Shown piece after piece: positions 43,101 through 52,632 of a stretch of 64,000 nucleotides of DNA (the stretch's first letter is position 1; each line of letters starts with the position of its first letter). Source of the stretch: Fusibacter sp963666805 (GTDB lineage: Bacteria > Bacillota > Clostridia > Peptostreptococcales > Acidaminobacteraceae). The position numbers were made by a program, and so were the translations under genes. Location of the stretch: positions 434,001 through 498,000 of the forward strand of contig CAXXWR010000003.1 of NCBI GenBank assembly GCA_963666805.2. Reading direction: 5' to 3'. The notes under the pieces were generated by a model. The model had not been told where the DNA came from. It saw nothing but the letters and a program-made list of their open reading frames with translations, and did not search any database.

Positions 43101-43528
43101 TCGATAAAAGCAGTCATTTGTTCAGGTAGAATACGATTCTGCTTTAACTCTTTAATAACCTCTTTAAACTTTAAGATAAAACCATTCTTTTCATAGGTGT
43201 TTTGATAAATCTCTAATTCACTCTCATGTTGATAAAATAAATGTCTCAAGAGAATAATCTGTCCCAATTCATCTATCTTTATCCCTTCTGGACTCCCTCC
43301 AGCCTTAAATATATGATATGCCAAACGCTTGAAACTAATAATATCCAGTCCCATAACGCCCTGAGTTTCAGCTGTTTCAATAAATTGTTTTTCAGCTTCA
43401 AGGGTATATTGTTCAGGAACAATAAGCAAGGTTTGATGCGCCTTAGCACTCATCATTCTTTCTTTTAATTTTTTATATATTAATTGTGTTTTGCCACTTT
43501 TGGCTTTCCCTACAATGAGTTTTAGCAT
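40172..43528 (-). CDS. addB: ATP-dependent helicase/nuclease subunit B
   Basis: Chi-scanning and second nuclease subunit of AddAB, 1118 residues. Walker A VGKAKSGKTQLIY at residues 6-18. The C-terminal nuclease has IIDYKSGSKEL and the four cysteines of the 4Fe-4S cluster: one in FVECPFKHFIEFG (near 755) and three in SCDYCEFGAIC near 1082. All are present, so the nuclease domain should fold. First gene of addB-addA-cysQ-cobA-GNAT/HAD. Confidence 0.96.
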   Translation of the reverse strand: MLKLIVGKAKSGKTQLIYKKLKERMMSAKAHQTLLIVPEQYTLEAEKQFIETAETQGVMGLDIISFKRLAYHIFKAGGSPEGIKIDELGQIILLRHLFYQHESELEIYQNTYEKNGFILKFKEVIKELKQNRILPEQMTAFIEQNELPRLLKSKLKDICLIYETYESEKKDHYFDDEDFYETLIEALGHYGQFKDYHIFFDGFDSFSTQELKIIESLGQSAACVTIALTGSMEGEAETEGLFQHTHEVISRLMALEIPEKKIVPCDKQYMPEELIHVSAYLEVYPYKVWQEKARRFSVYGAQNIQSEVEYAVRQMFQLKRERGYSWRDFVLVTNDLENYKMAVKRVMGAYDIPYFIDEKMSIRANPLVHHIINLGDILQNGMKQEKVLALLKDGLYDFSMEELAHFEAYVLSEGINYQQFLKPFYKGEDIYPLEDFNRMRQTLVDSMEGLMPYYKSKSVEVMPFIKALFETLVAFDVPQKMKVYVDGFIEAGEFNQAQLFSQIWNENLHLFDQLVEVLKEDEIALEEMIDLLTLGIQSSEVGLLPLTEDQVLVGSLDRSKSHPVKVLFLLGVNDGILPESGADHQLILDIEKDRIEEGWLANRDMFVNKETFNIYEVVSRPSEQLFLSYAYTNNEGGAMRPSHLIQKAEAIFAQSVVTLESSLPLKDASYIVHPKGAYRHLAEQMRLQLEGQPIDESWYALMHYYRMKEPERANRLLNAAMHQNQVDNIQKDKVRQLYDMPLKTSVSRLEQFVECPFKHFIEFGIKPKRIKPYEIGYPDVGILFHKSLEYFGKVLYQQSLKWQDLSVERCQNIMSEIVDDMVKDEIYQSRFQYLYLIQKLKRVSKRAITILTEQLQKGAFIPQAFELSFSDTQKGVPPILIELSNGEKLMIRGVVDRIDILENEGKSYVKIIDYKSGSKELTFSDIYNGLQMQLLVYMDACLREPDFFRKEALFPAGIFYYHIDDPLIDTTDEVIETIESQINKALRLDGIAIDDEKVLEALDETLFENAKSEVIPVAIKKDGDFTKDSKVMAEDGFKALLKHVDHKMKAIGEQISEGCIKINPVKNGSHTSCDYCEFGAICQFDPRFENNHYNVMKQFSREDVLEKIVQEEDDAKVD

Positions 43529-43617
43529 TTTTGCCTCCTTAATTTTAGGCTATACCCTATTATATCAAAATATTGTGTTATAATGAGGGATAATGAATAA
43601 TTAGGATTGGAGTTGTC

Positions 43618-44325
43618 ATGTTAGAATCAAGGAAAGGGTTCTCATCAAACACCCTTAAACTCATTGCTATTACTGCTATGTTAATCGACCACATTGGTGC
43701 TGAATTATTGCCTGAATGGATTATTTTAAGAGTCATCGGCCGTTTAACAATGCCCATCATGGCCTATCTGCTCACAGTGGGGTTTCAACATACCCACCAC
43801 TTTATGCATTATCAACTAAGACTCTTGATTTTTGCCATTATTGCAGCGGTTCCTTATACACTTTATTTTGGTCAAGGGCCTCTTAATATACTCTTTACAC
43901 TTTGGCTTTCACTGTGGTGTCTTAAACTTTATGATTCTCAAAACAATAATCGTGGTGTACTGATTATTGGTATCATTCTCCTTGCCACTTTTTTTAATGT
44001 TGAAGGCGCTGCCATGGTCATTACCATTGTTCTACTCTTTCATATTTTCAGTCATCAACCTTCAAAAATGGCATGGGCTTTTATCATACTTAACAGTGTT
44101 TACTTAATCACCAATGTGATCTTTGCTTTTAATACAAATGTCCCTCTTACAAATTATACTGTATGGATTCAATTTTTTGCCGTATTGGCTCTTCCCTTTA
44201 TTTTAAAATATAATGGGACACTGGGTAAAATAAAACTTCCTCGTTATCTTTTCTATGTTTTTTACCCGGCTCACCTTACAGTCTTATTGCTGTTTAAATT
44301 ATATGCTTTGCCACTCTTAGGGTAA
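43618..44325 (+). CDS. TraX family membrane protein
   Basis: A 235-residue protein with about eight membrane helices. TraX proteins are acyltransferase-like; the F-plasmid member acetylates pilin, but chromosomal Firmicutes copies like this have no known substrate. Motifs near the N-terminus fit the family: LKLIAITAMLIDHIGA (with the conserved Asp-His), IGRLTMPIMAYLL and GFQHTHHF. GGAG lies 7-9 bases before ATG. It is divergent from addB and followed by a DUF1461 gene with a 73-base gap. No conjugation genes surround it. Confidence 0.88.
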   Translation: MLESRKGFSSNTLKLIAITAMLIDHIGAELLPEWIILRVIGRLTMPIMAYLLTVGFQHTHHFMHYQLRLLIFAIIAAVPYTLYFGQGPLNILFTLWLSLWCLKLYDSQNNNRGVLIIGIILLATFFNVEGAAMVITIVLLFHIFSHQPSKMAWAFIILNSVYLITNVIFAFNTNVPLTNYTVWIQFFAVLALPFILKYNGTLGKIKLPRYLFYVFYPAHLTVLLLFKLYALPLLG

Positions 44326-44398
44326 GGTTCAATTGTCTTTATTCCATTAGGAAACTTCAAATATTAGTCCTTATTTTTAGATTTAAAGGAGTTACAAT

Positions 44399-45067
44399 AT
44401 GAAAAAAATACTGCCCGTTCTTACTGGGATTGTTTTATCAATTACTGCCTTCTTGATTGTTTTAGAACTTTTAGCCCTAAGTCCCTCTTTCTATAATTCG
44501 GGCTTTCAAAAATACAGCGAGTTACGATTGAGCGATTCTGACTTTACACTTGCCTCTGATCGTATTGTCGACTATATCAATGGCCAAACAGAAGACATCC
44601 AATTTCATGTGACCATTGATGGTGCATCTGTTCAATTACTTAATGACAAAGAGATTACCCATCTCACGGACATTCGTGGGATTGCAGCAGCTTATAAAAA
44701 TATCGTTCACCTCTTAGAGATTATTCTTGTCGTATTGATTGTTTTGCAAAGTGCACTTAATAAGAAAAATCCACTCAAACCGTTCTTGTTTTCAGCGATA
44801 ACGGCAATTGTTTTATTAATTGGACTTGCCATCTTATACCAAGTTGATTTCCAAGGTGCTTTTTTCAAACTGCATGAACTCCTCTTCACCAATGACCTTT
44901 GGCTACTTGATCCCAGAACCGATCGCCTTATTCAAATGATGCCACTTGACTTCTTTAAACGCTTTACCCTTTATTGGATTGGCATTACAGTTGGTCTACA
45001 CGCTTTGTTACTGGTACTCTACTTAGGCACTCAAAATGTATTAAAAAAAAGAATGCTTAAAGATTAA
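44399..45067 (+). CDS. DUF1461 (TIGR01906-like) membrane protein
   Basis: A 222-residue integral membrane protein of unknown function. One helix at the N-terminus (residues 4-27), a short extracytoplasmic stretch with the family phrase LLNDKEITHLTDIR (about 78-92), then helices about 103-122, 130-150 and 190-212. Homologues in Clostridia have the same size and helix order. AAAGGAG lies 7 bases before ATG. It may be co-transcribed with the traX-like gene; a strong terminator follows. Confidence 0.85.
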   Translation: MKKILPVLTGIVLSITAFLIVLELLALSPSFYNSGFQKYSELRLSDSDFTLASDRIVDYINGQTEDIQFHVTIDGASVQLLNDKEITHLTDIRGIAAAYKNIVHLLEIILVVLIVLQSALNKKNPLKPFLFSAITAIVLLIGLAILYQVDFQGAFFKLHELLFTNDLWLLDPRTDRLIQMMPLDFFKRFTLYWIGITVGLHALLLVLYLGTQNVLKKRMLKD

Positions 45068-45088
45068 ATCTTTAAACATTCCATTGAA

Positions 45089-45137
45089 AAGCTTGCTTTC
45101 TAACGTTTATAACGTTTTGAAGGCAGGCTTTTTTTAT
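45089..45137 (+). terminator. Long terminator between the DUF1461 gene and gltD
   Basis: AAGCTTGCTTTC pairs with GAAGGCAGGCTT (two G-T pairs) and an inner ACGTT / AACGT continues the stem; T7 follows on the plus strand. It lies five bases from the convergent gltD stop and may serve both genes. Confidence 0.8.
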
Positions 45138-45141
45138 TCTT

Positions 45142-46563
45142 TTAACCTCTAATTGCCGTATCTCCCATAAGATATGTGTCTACAGAAGCTGCAGCTGAAC
45201 GCCCTTCTTTAATTGCTTTAACCACTAAAGACTGGCCTCTGTGCATATCACCTGCCGTAAAAACACCTTTGACATTTGTAGCATAGTGACTGTCCGATTT
45301 TATATTGCCTCTGGCATCTCTTTCAAGTCCTAAGTCTTGTAACATGCCTTCATATTCTGGTGAAACAAATCCCATCGCTAAGAGAACCAGATCAACCTCT
45401 AATGTTTTAGCTGTGCCCTCAATAGATACAGGAATCATTCTCCCCTCGTTTTCTTGCCATTCTATACTTTCTAATTCAACCGCCTTGACTTGTCCCTTGC
45501 TGCCTTTGAACGATTTGGTATTAATCAACCATTCTCGTTCACAGCCTTCTTTATGAGAAGAAGTCACCTTATTGAGCTTAGGGTATTCTGGCCACGGCAT
45601 ATCTTCAGTACGGGTATCAGGTGCCTTAGGCATGATTTCTACTTGATAGACCTGTTTAGCCCCTTGTCGATTAGCTGTTCCGATACAATCAGATCCCGTA
45701 TCACCACCACCAATAACAAGAACCGATTTATCTTTTGCATCAATCACTTGGTCTGTTTCAATCCCCCTGATCCGTTTGGTATGGTTTTCAAGGTAATCTA
45801 CTGCAAAATAAATGCCTTCAAGCGTTCTTCCCGGTACTGACAAATCCCTAGGGATCGTCGATCCCCCGGTGAGTACAATGGCATCAAAGTTCTCTAAAAG
45901 CGTCGACGCTTTTACATCAACGCCTACATAGGTGTTCATGTTAAATTGAATCCCAGAACGCTTCATTAAATCAATTCGCCTATCAATGACTTGTTTCTCT
46001 AACTTAAAATTGGGAATCCCATATCTTAATAGCCCCCCTGGCTCAACATTTCGCTCAAAGATGGTGACCTCATGTCCTACCGCATTGAGTTCATCTGCTA
46101 CCGCAAGTCCTGCTGGCCCTGAACCAATTACCGCAATTGTTTTACCCGTTCTCATTTTAGGACGTCTTGGCTTAACCCAACCTTCTTCAAAAGCGGTTTC
46201 TATAATATGATACTCTATGGCTTTAATACTGACAGGCTCTCTATTGATTCCTAAAGTACACGAAGCTTCACATAAAGCAGGGCACACCCTTGAGGTGAAC
46301 TCTGGGAAATTACTGGTTCTGCTCAAAATATCGTATGCTTCATGCCACTTCTTAGTCTCACCAAAACGATTCCAATAAGAAATCATGTTGCCCAGCGGAC
46401 ACCCCCAAGAACAAAAGGTCGTCCCACAAGACATACACCTTTGTGACTGACGTTGAATCATTTCTTCATCAGGTGCCTCGTAAACTTCATTGTTATCCTT
46501 AATTCTTTCATTCTTAGGACGCAATGTAAAATCTTGTCTATCAATTGTCTTAAAATCTCCCAT
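45142..46563 (-). CDS. gltD: Glutamate synthase small subunit
   Basis: Electron-supplying beta subunit of glutamate synthase, 473 residues; NAD(P)H electrons pass through FAD and Fe-S centres to the large subunit. N-terminal cysteines CMSCGTTFCSWGCPLGN (near 42-60) and CPALCEASC hold 4Fe-4S clusters; FAD site IGSGPAGLAVADEL near 148, second dinucleotide site VIGGGDTGSDC near 288, and the terminal GVFTAGDMHRGQSLVV. AGGAGG lies before the ATG, 9 bases after the gltB stop, so it is in one operon with gltB. Confidence 0.97.
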   Translation of the reverse strand: MGDFKTIDRQDFTLRPKNERIKDNNEVYEAPDEEMIQRQSQRCMSCGTTFCSWGCPLGNMISYWNRFGETKKWHEAYDILSRTSNFPEFTSRVCPALCEASCTLGINREPVSIKAIEYHIIETAFEEGWVKPRRPKMRTGKTIAVIGSGPAGLAVADELNAVGHEVTIFERNVEPGGLLRYGIPNFKLEKQVIDRRIDLMKRSGIQFNMNTYVGVDVKASTLLENFDAIVLTGGSTIPRDLSVPGRTLEGIYFAVDYLENHTKRIRGIETDQVIDAKDKSVLVIGGGDTGSDCIGTANRQGAKQVYQVEIMPKAPDTRTEDMPWPEYPKLNKVTSSHKEGCEREWLINTKSFKGSKGQVKAVELESIEWQENEGRMIPVSIEGTAKTLEVDLVLLAMGFVSPEYEGMLQDLGLERDARGNIKSDSHYATNVKGVFTAGDMHRGQSLVVKAIKEGRSAAASVDTYLMGDTAIRG

Positions 46564-46572
46564 TATTCCCTC

Positions 46573-49500
46573 CTAAGATACTCTTTTACAAATGTCTTTT
46601 TGACCGTCATCAATGACTTTTTTATAAGCATCTGAAACCATATATTTAAAGTCTTTAAGCACCGTATCAAAATCATCTAATAAAGCTTTCGCTTTACTCG
46701 AATCCGTGTAAGCCAAATGTTTTTCAAGCATGTCTTTAATGATAGTGGATTCACGCGCTTCTATAGGATAAAAACGTGTTTTATCAAGATTGCATTTTGA
46801 AGGAAAATCACCCTTAGGATCATAAACAAAAACTTCACCACCTGACATACCTGCACCAAAGTTAATACCTGTTTCACCTAGAATTAAAACTTGTCCTCCT
46901 GTCATATACTCACAACCATGGTTGCCGACACCTTCAACGACAGCCTTTGCACCGCTGTTTCTAACCCCAAAGCGTTCGCCAACTTGACCGCTAATATAGA
47001 GTTCACCTTCTGTCGCCCCATAGAGGATTGTATTACCTGCAATATAGTTATGTTCCGCTTCAAACGTTGCTTTAGAATCTGGTTTAACAATCACTTTTGC
47101 TCCTGATAGGCCTTTAGCAACATAATCATTGGCATCTCCACAAAGATTAAGGGTTAAGCCTCTGGCACCAAAAGCACCAAAACTTTGACCTGCTGACCCA
47201 AAGAAATCAAAAACAATACTGTCTTCTTCAAGACCCTTATTACCATTTTGGTCTACGATAACACCACTCAACATCGCGCCGACCGACCGATGAACATTAT
47301 TGATTTCAAAAGCTGAACGAACAGCATGTTGTTTTTTAAGTGCAGGCTCAGCTGCTTCTAAAAGTTTATAATCATAACTTTTATCAATCCCATGATCTTG
47401 AGATTTTACACAATAAGGTTTCATTCTTGATGGTACATCTGGTTTATAGAGTACCTTATCGAGATTTAATTGCTTAGCTTTCCAAGACGTAATTTGATCA
47501 TCTACTTCTAACATATCAACACGCCCAATCATTTCATTCATTGTTCTAAAACCTAGTTCAGCCATGAGTTCACGCACTTCTGTTGCCATATAGGTCATGA
47601 AATTAACAATATGTTCTGGCTTGCCCTTAAAATTTTTTCTAAGTTCAGGATCCTGTGTTGCTATCCCTAAATCACAATTATTGCGGTTACAATGACGCAA
47701 CATCGTACAGCCCATAACGACTAAGGCAGTCGTTGCAAATCCAAACTCTTCAGCTCCCAACAAAGCAGCAATAATAACATCACGGCCTGTTTTTAATTGA
47801 CCATCTGTCTGTAATCTTACACGACTTCTCAAATTGTTAAGCAATAACACTTGATGGGCTTCTGACAAACCAATTTCCCAAGGTACACCTGCTGTTCTAA
47901 TGGATGAGATAGGTGATGCACCTGTTCCGCCATCGTGTCCACTGATTAAAATCATGTCCGCATGGGCTTTGGCAACGCCAGCAGCAATTGTACCAACCCC
48001 TACTTCTGCTACTAATTTCACACTTACTCTGGCTTTGGGGTTGGTGGATTTAAGGTCATAAATCAACTGAGCTAAATCTTCAATTGAATAGATATCATGA
48101 TGAGGCGGTGGTGATATAAGGTCAATCCCCGGTGTTGAATGTCTAACAGCCGCAATGTGCACATCGACTTTCTGACCTGGCAAATGCCCCCCTTCACCTG
48201 GTTTTGCGCCTTGAGCAATCTTAATCTGAAGCTCATCAGCATTCATGATGAAGGCTGTATTAACACCAAATCGTGCAGATGCCACTTGTTTAATGGCACT
48301 GCGTTTTTCTCTTCCAAAATCATCTTTTTGGTAGCGACTTGGATCTTCTCCCCCTTCACCTGAATTACTTTTAGCTCCCAGCTGATTCATGGCAATTGCA
48401 ATAGTCTCATGTGCCTCTTTTGATAAAGAACCAAATGACATCGCTCCCGTTACAAACCGTTTGATAATATCATTTAAAGGTTCCACTTCTTCTATACTAA
48501 TCGGTGCTTGTTTATGCTTAAATTTAAGCATCCCTCTTAAGGTCGATAAAGCATCTCTTTGCTGATTAATAATCCCTGTATATTGCTTGAACAATTCATA
48601 ACTTCCAAGTCTTGTACTTCTCTGTAAAAGGGAAATCGTTTCAGGATTAAACAGGTGTCTTTCCCCACCATTTCTCCAAATGAGATTCCCCCCAATTTCC
48701 AAATCATTATAGGGTTTTCTCAAACGGTTGTAAGCTTTCTTGTGGCGGATCAACGTCTCTTTCGCCACTGAATCTATGTCTAACCCGCCTATTCGAGAAG
48801 GTGTCCCTGGGAAATAGGCATTAATCAAAGACTCTCCTAAACCAAGTGCTTCAAAAATTTGAGCACCGTGATAGGACTGAATAGTACAAATGCCCATTTT
48901 AGAGAGAATTTTAAGTAAACCTGTTTCAAGGGCTTTTTTGACATTGCCAGTGGCATCCGCTTCGCTTTGATTAACGATAATCTTTTTCCGCACTAAGTCT
49001 TTAGCCGTTTCCATGGCAATATAAGGATTTACTGCACTGGCACCATAACCCACGAGCAATGCCATATGAGTGGTTTCTCTTGCATCTCCAGCTTCAACTA
49101 CAAGAGAGACTTTGGTTCTTGTTTTTTCATTAATAAGGTGATGGTGCACTGCTGAAACAGCAAGTAAGCTTGGAATAGCGGCTTCATATGAATCCATTTT
49201 TTTATCACTTAATATTAAAATATTATAGCCTTCTTGAACTCGACTTGATGCTCTTTCACAGATATTCTTCAAAGCCTTTTCAAAGCCTTCCACGCCTTGA
49301 TCTACTTTAAAGGTAATTGGAATCTTAGTTGCCTTAAAATGTTCTGTTCGCAGTGATCTGATTTTGCCCATATCTTCATTTGACAGTACCGGCGACTTCA
49401 ATAAAATATAAGGTTCAAAGTGCGGTGACTGAGACAATAGGTCAGATTGTGTTCCTATATAGTTATAAAGACTCATCACAACGCGTTCTCTAATAGGATC

Positions 49501-51087
49501 AATCGGCGGGTTGGTCACCTGCGCAAAACGTTGCCTAAAATAATTAAATAGAATTTGAGGTTGATCTGACAAGACCGCTAGCGGCGTATCATTTCCCATT
49601 GCCCCAATAGGTTCTTTACCTGTTATTGCCATCACTTTGATAATTTCATGCACATCTTCCATAGAATACCCAAAGGCATATTGTCTTTCAATTAAGGCTT
49701 CTGTCCTGATTTGATAATTTTCTTCATAGTTCGGAAGTTCTTCCAAGGTGTGTTTGAGTTGGTCTATGCTTTTTTTATAAGGATAAGCCGTATAGATAGG
49801 CTTTTTAATACCATCATCTTCTATAACTTGCCCTAAGGCTGTGTTGACCATAATCATTTTACCTGGATCTAAACGTCCTTTTCTAAGGATATTATCTTGG
49901 GCATACTTAATGACACCTAATTCTGATGCCATCACCATAAAACCATCTTTAGTGATGACATATTTAGCAGGTCTTAAGCCATTTCTATCTAGTGAAGCAC
50001 CTACTTCTATACCATCACAGAAAAAAATCGCTGCAGGACCATCCCAAGGTTCAACCATAGAGGCATTATGCTCATAAAAAGCCCGCTTTTCTTCATTCAT
50101 GGTTTCATCATTTTCCCAAGCTTCTGGGACAAGGGTCATCATTGCTTTAGCATTCGAATGTCCATGAACTCTTAAGAGTTCAAATATATTGTCAAGTGAC
50201 CCCGAATCACTTGAATGAGGACTGAGGATTGGATACACGTATTTCATTTTTTCTTTCAGCAATGCCGATTTGAAAACACCTTCGCGTGCATTCATCCAGT
50301 TTCTATTTCCCATAATCGTATTGATTTCACCATTATGTGCTAAATATCTATAAGGATGCGCCAATTCCCAAGTGGGAAAAGTGTTTGTCGAAAATCTTGA
50401 ATGGACTAAAGCAATCGCACTTTCAAATCTCACATCTTGAAGATCAATATAGTATTTATCAATTTGTTCAGGTAATAATAAGCCCTTATAGACAATTGAC
50501 TGTGTAGACAAACTACAGACATAAAAGGTTTCACTATTGCTAATCACACGACTTTTCACTTCGTTTTCTATACGCCGTCTTATTAAATAGAGGGTTGCAT
50601 CAGGATTACTTTCTCCTGATACGTCAATAAAAACTTGCTTAATTTCTGGCTCAGTCCATCTTGCTGTTTCACCAATAAAACGGTTATCTTTTGGAACGTC
50701 TCGCCAGCCTAGAAAGGTGCACCCTTCTTCTGCAATAATTCTTTCAATAATCCCTTCACATTGGTAACGTAAAGAGGGAATATTAGGAAGGAAAAACATC
50801 CCCACTGCATATTGTCCCGGCTCTGGCAAATCAATGTCTATACTCGCACACGCCATTTTAAAAAACGCATGGGGACATTGCACCATTAAACCAGCCCCAT
50901 CTCCTGTTGTCGGATCTGAACCTGCAGCGCCCCTATGCGTCATATTAACCAAAATCTCAATACCCTTTTTAACAATATCGTGACTTTTTTGTCCTTGGAT
51001 ATTAGCAATAAAACCGACACCACAGTTATCTTTTTCTAGACTCGGGTCATAAAGTCCCTGTTGATTTGGTAGGCCTTTTATTACCAT
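46573..51087 (-). CDS. gltB: Glutamate synthase large subunit
   Basis: Alpha subunit that uses glutamine and 2-oxoglutarate to make two glutamates, 1504 residues. Layout: class II glutamine amidotransferase with catalytic Cys in KDNCGVGFIA (near residue 22, so a short propeptide is removed), central domain, FMN synthase domain with SGEGGEDPSRYQ, GAKPGEGGHLPG and GHDGGTGASP, the 3Fe-4S cysteines in CTMLRHCNRNNC, and the C-terminal GXGXG beta helix. GGGGGA lies before ATG. Promoter and a CodY-like site lie in the 375-base upstream gap. Confidence 0.98.
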   Translation of the reverse strand: MVIKGLPNQQGLYDPSLEKDNCGVGFIANIQGQKSHDIVKKGIEILVNMTHRGAAGSDPTTGDGAGLMVQCPHAFFKMACASIDIDLPEPGQYAVGMFFLPNIPSLRYQCEGIIERIIAEEGCTFLGWRDVPKDNRFIGETARWTEPEIKQVFIDVSGESNPDATLYLIRRRIENEVKSRVISNSETFYVCSLSTQSIVYKGLLLPEQIDKYYIDLQDVRFESAIALVHSRFSTNTFPTWELAHPYRYLAHNGEINTIMGNRNWMNAREGVFKSALLKEKMKYVYPILSPHSSDSGSLDNIFELLRVHGHSNAKAMMTLVPEAWENDETMNEEKRAFYEHNASMVEPWDGPAAIFFCDGIEVGASLDRNGLRPAKYVITKDGFMVMASELGVIKYAQDNILRKGRLDPGKMIMVNTALGQVIEDDGIKKPIYTAYPYKKSIDQLKHTLEELPNYEENYQIRTEALIERQYAFGYSMEDVHEIIKVMAITGKEPIGAMGNDTPLAVLSDQPQILFNYFRQRFAQVTNPPIDPIRERVVMSLYNYIGTQSDLLSQSPHFEPYILLKSPVLSNEDMGKIRSLRTEHFKATKIPITFKVDQGVEGFEKALKNICERASSRVQEGYNILILSDKKMDSYEAAIPSLLAVSAVHHHLINEKTRTKVSLVVEAGDARETTHMALLVGYGASAVNPYIAMETAKDLVRKKIIVNQSEADATGNVKKALETGLLKILSKMGICTIQSYHGAQIFEALGLGESLINAYFPGTPSRIGGLDIDSVAKETLIRHKKAYNRLRKPYNDLEIGGNLIWRNGGERHLFNPETISLLQRSTRLGSYELFKQYTGIINQQRDALSTLRGMLKFKHKQAPISIEEVEPLNDIIKRFVTGAMSFGSLSKEAHETIAIAMNQLGAKSNSGEGGEDPSRYQKDDFGREKRSAIKQVASARFGVNTAFIMNADELQIKIAQGAKPGEGGHLPGQKVDVHIAAVRHSTPGIDLISPPPHHDIYSIEDLAQLIYDLKSTNPKARVSVKLVAEVGVGTIAAGVAKAHADMILISGHDGGTGASPISSIRTAGVPWEIGLSEAHQVLLLNNLRSRVRLQTDGQLKTGRDVIIAALLGAEEFGFATTALVVMGCTMLRHCNRNNCDLGIATQDPELRKNFKGKPEHIVNFMTYMATEVRELMAELGFRTMNEMIGRVDMLEVDDQITSWKAKQLNLDKVLYKPDVPSRMKPYCVKSQDHGIDKSYDYKLLEAAEPALKKQHAVRSAFEINNVHRSVGAMLSGVIVDQNGNKGLEEDSIVFDFFGSAGQSFGAFGARGLTLNLCGDANDYVAKGLSGAKVIVKPDSKATFEAEHNYIAGNTILYGATEGELYISGQVGERFGVRNSGAKAVVEGVGNHGCEYMTGGQVLILGETGINFGAGMSGGEVFVYDPKGDFPSKCNLDKTRFYPIEARESTIIKDMLEKHLAYTDSSKAKALLDDFDTVLKDFKYMVSDAYKKVIDDGQKDICKRVS

Positions 51088-51200
51088 ATTGATCTCCCCC
51101 TTTTTAATTATAAATACAATATACAGTCAAAAAACGAAGGGCAATAGTCACCCTTTATTACCGTTCTTCCTGTATACAGAACTATCAGATAATTTTGAAT

Positions 51201-51229
51201 ATTATACAATACTTTCTTGCATAATACAA
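51201..51229 (-). promoter_or_regulatory. Sigma-A promoter of gltB-gltD
   Basis: Minus strand: TTGTAT (51229-51224), 17-base spacer, TATAAT (51206-51201). The leader would be about 105 bases. Confidence 0.75.
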
Positions 51230-51253
51230 CCGTTGTCACATACATCATTCATT

Positions 51254-51268
51254 AATTTTCCGAATATT
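51254..51268. promoter_or_regulatory. CodY-like box upstream of gltB
   Basis: AATTTTCCGAATATT matches the CodY motif AATTTTCWGAAAATT at 13 of 15 positions, 25 bases upstream of the gltB -35. A weak AT-rich match alone, but gltB genes are known CodY targets in some Firmicutes. Confidence 0.4.
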
Positions 51269-51306
51269 CAACTTTATACAGAGTTTGTTCGTGTCAGTAA
51301 AACACT

Positions 51307-51337
51307 AAAAGCGTCCATCAATTTGACGAACGCTTTT
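51307..51337. terminator. Possible terminator of the GGDEF gene
   Basis: Eight-base-pair stem AAAAGCGT / ACGCTTTT with a 15-base loop. The U tail is poor in either direction. The rest of the gap 51338-51462 shows no other clear signal. Confidence 0.45.
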
Positions 51338-51462
51338 AAGAAAGAAAAGATTAACAATAGTATTTAACAGTCTATTACCTTTTCTTATATTTTCAGTTAA
51401 TTGAATGATAAAAATGTATATCTTTCATTTTTGATTTATTATTGATCTTTTTATTCATTTTA

Positions 51463-52632
51463 TTACAATTGTTGACAAGTTAGTTCAAAACATTTCTTTT
51501 TCTTCTTATCAGCGTACATATTTTGGTCAACTTTGTGTAAAAGTGATTCAATATCAACTGAATCTTCACCGCAATAGTTGAGATAGCCTAAAGAGATGTC
51601 GTATGAAATATTAATGTCTTCACCGGCTTGATAGACAAACGTATAATTCTCAATTCTCTGTTTAGCCCCAATCGCCTGCTGTTCATCATTGAAAATCACA
51701 CAAAACTCATCTCCACCATATCTAAATAACTTGTTCTCTTTTCTAAGAATACTATTCATGATTGCAACAAAATCAACGAGCAATGCATCCCCTAAAAGAT
51801 GGCCATAATTATCATTTACTTTTTTAAAATCATCTAAATCTATGAATAAAATTGCAAAAGGTTGTTTTCTAAACACTTTCGTCTGAATCACTTCTTCAAA
51901 ATAGTTCCGATTATAAGCTTTTGTCATTGAATCATAAATGAGTTTGTTTCCAAATTCTTTATAAAGAAAAGAAAGATAAAAGTTTCCTGATAATTGAACG
52001 ACTAAGAAAGTGACTAATAAGATTCCTACAACACCATTATTTTCATAAGTAAATATTTCTAAAGCAGTAATGACTGTATAGGAAAGAATATTGGATATAA
52101 AGGTCCCCCATCTCATTTCCAAAAAAACATTTTTTTTAAGACGTAAAGACAATTCAGAAAAAATCAATAGATATTCTAATATGCAGTAAATAGAAACCAT
52201 GATCAGTATATCAAATATCAATCCACTATTTATTAGCATCAAAGGCTTAATATTAATAAAGATGACTATATTGTCTAACAATAAATACGTTAACAATTGA
52301 CTGAACCAAACCCAATCTAACAGTTTTGAAGATTCATAATCAACATACTTATTTCTCACAGCCCTCACTATAAACTGTGCAATCGTAACAACGTATAGCA
52401 AGTAAAAAGGCATATAAAAACTCATCACAATTACCAGTGGTACAGTATAGGTGATTCTCACACTCCGTCGGTTGGTTACATACAACATTTCAAGAACAAC
52501 GACTGCAAGCAAAAATACACCAAAAAGTTGGCCTGACCATTGACTACTACCCTTATTTAAAGTAATCACTATTGATGTTCCTATTGTTATGACAAATAGA
52601 ATCAATAAATATAGCTTATGTATCTTTTTCAA
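51463..52632 (-). CDS. Membrane-bound diguanylate cyclase (GGDEF)
   Basis: Predicted to make cyclic di-GMP from two GTP, 389 residues. About seven hydrophobic helices fill residues 8-215, followed by a GGDEF domain (about 232-385) with YDSMTKAYNR, FAILFIDLDDFKKVND, GHLLGDALL and the active-site RYGGDEFCVIF. The product-inhibition RxxD site five residues before GGDEF reads RKEN, so feedback inhibition is probably lost. The start is TTG at 52632, eight bases after AGGAGG. A TATAAT at 52689-52694 is a likely -10. Divergent from htpG. Confidence 0.92.
   Translation of the reverse strand: MKKIHKLYLLILFVITIGTSIVITLNKGSSQWSGQLFGVFLLAVVVLEMLYVTNRRSVRITYTVPLVIVMSFYMPFYLLYVVTIAQFIVRAVRNKYVDYESSKLLDWVWFSQLLTYLLLDNIVIFINIKPLMLINSGLIFDILIMVSIYCILEYLLIFSELSLRLKKNVFLEMRWGTFISNILSYTVITALEIFTYENNGVVGILLVTFLVVQLSGNFYLSFLYKEFGNKLIYDSMTKAYNRNYFEEVIQTKVFRKQPFAILFIDLDDFKKVNDNYGHLLGDALLVDFVAIMNSILRKENKLFRYGGDEFCVIFNDEQQAIGAKQRIENYTFVYQAGEDINISYDISLGYLNYCGEDSVDIESLLHKVDQNMYADKKKKKCFELTCQQL

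Noticed and set aside
45490..45840. Plus-strand 116-codon frame inside gltD
   Set aside because: Antisense to a well conserved enzyme and without any start signal.
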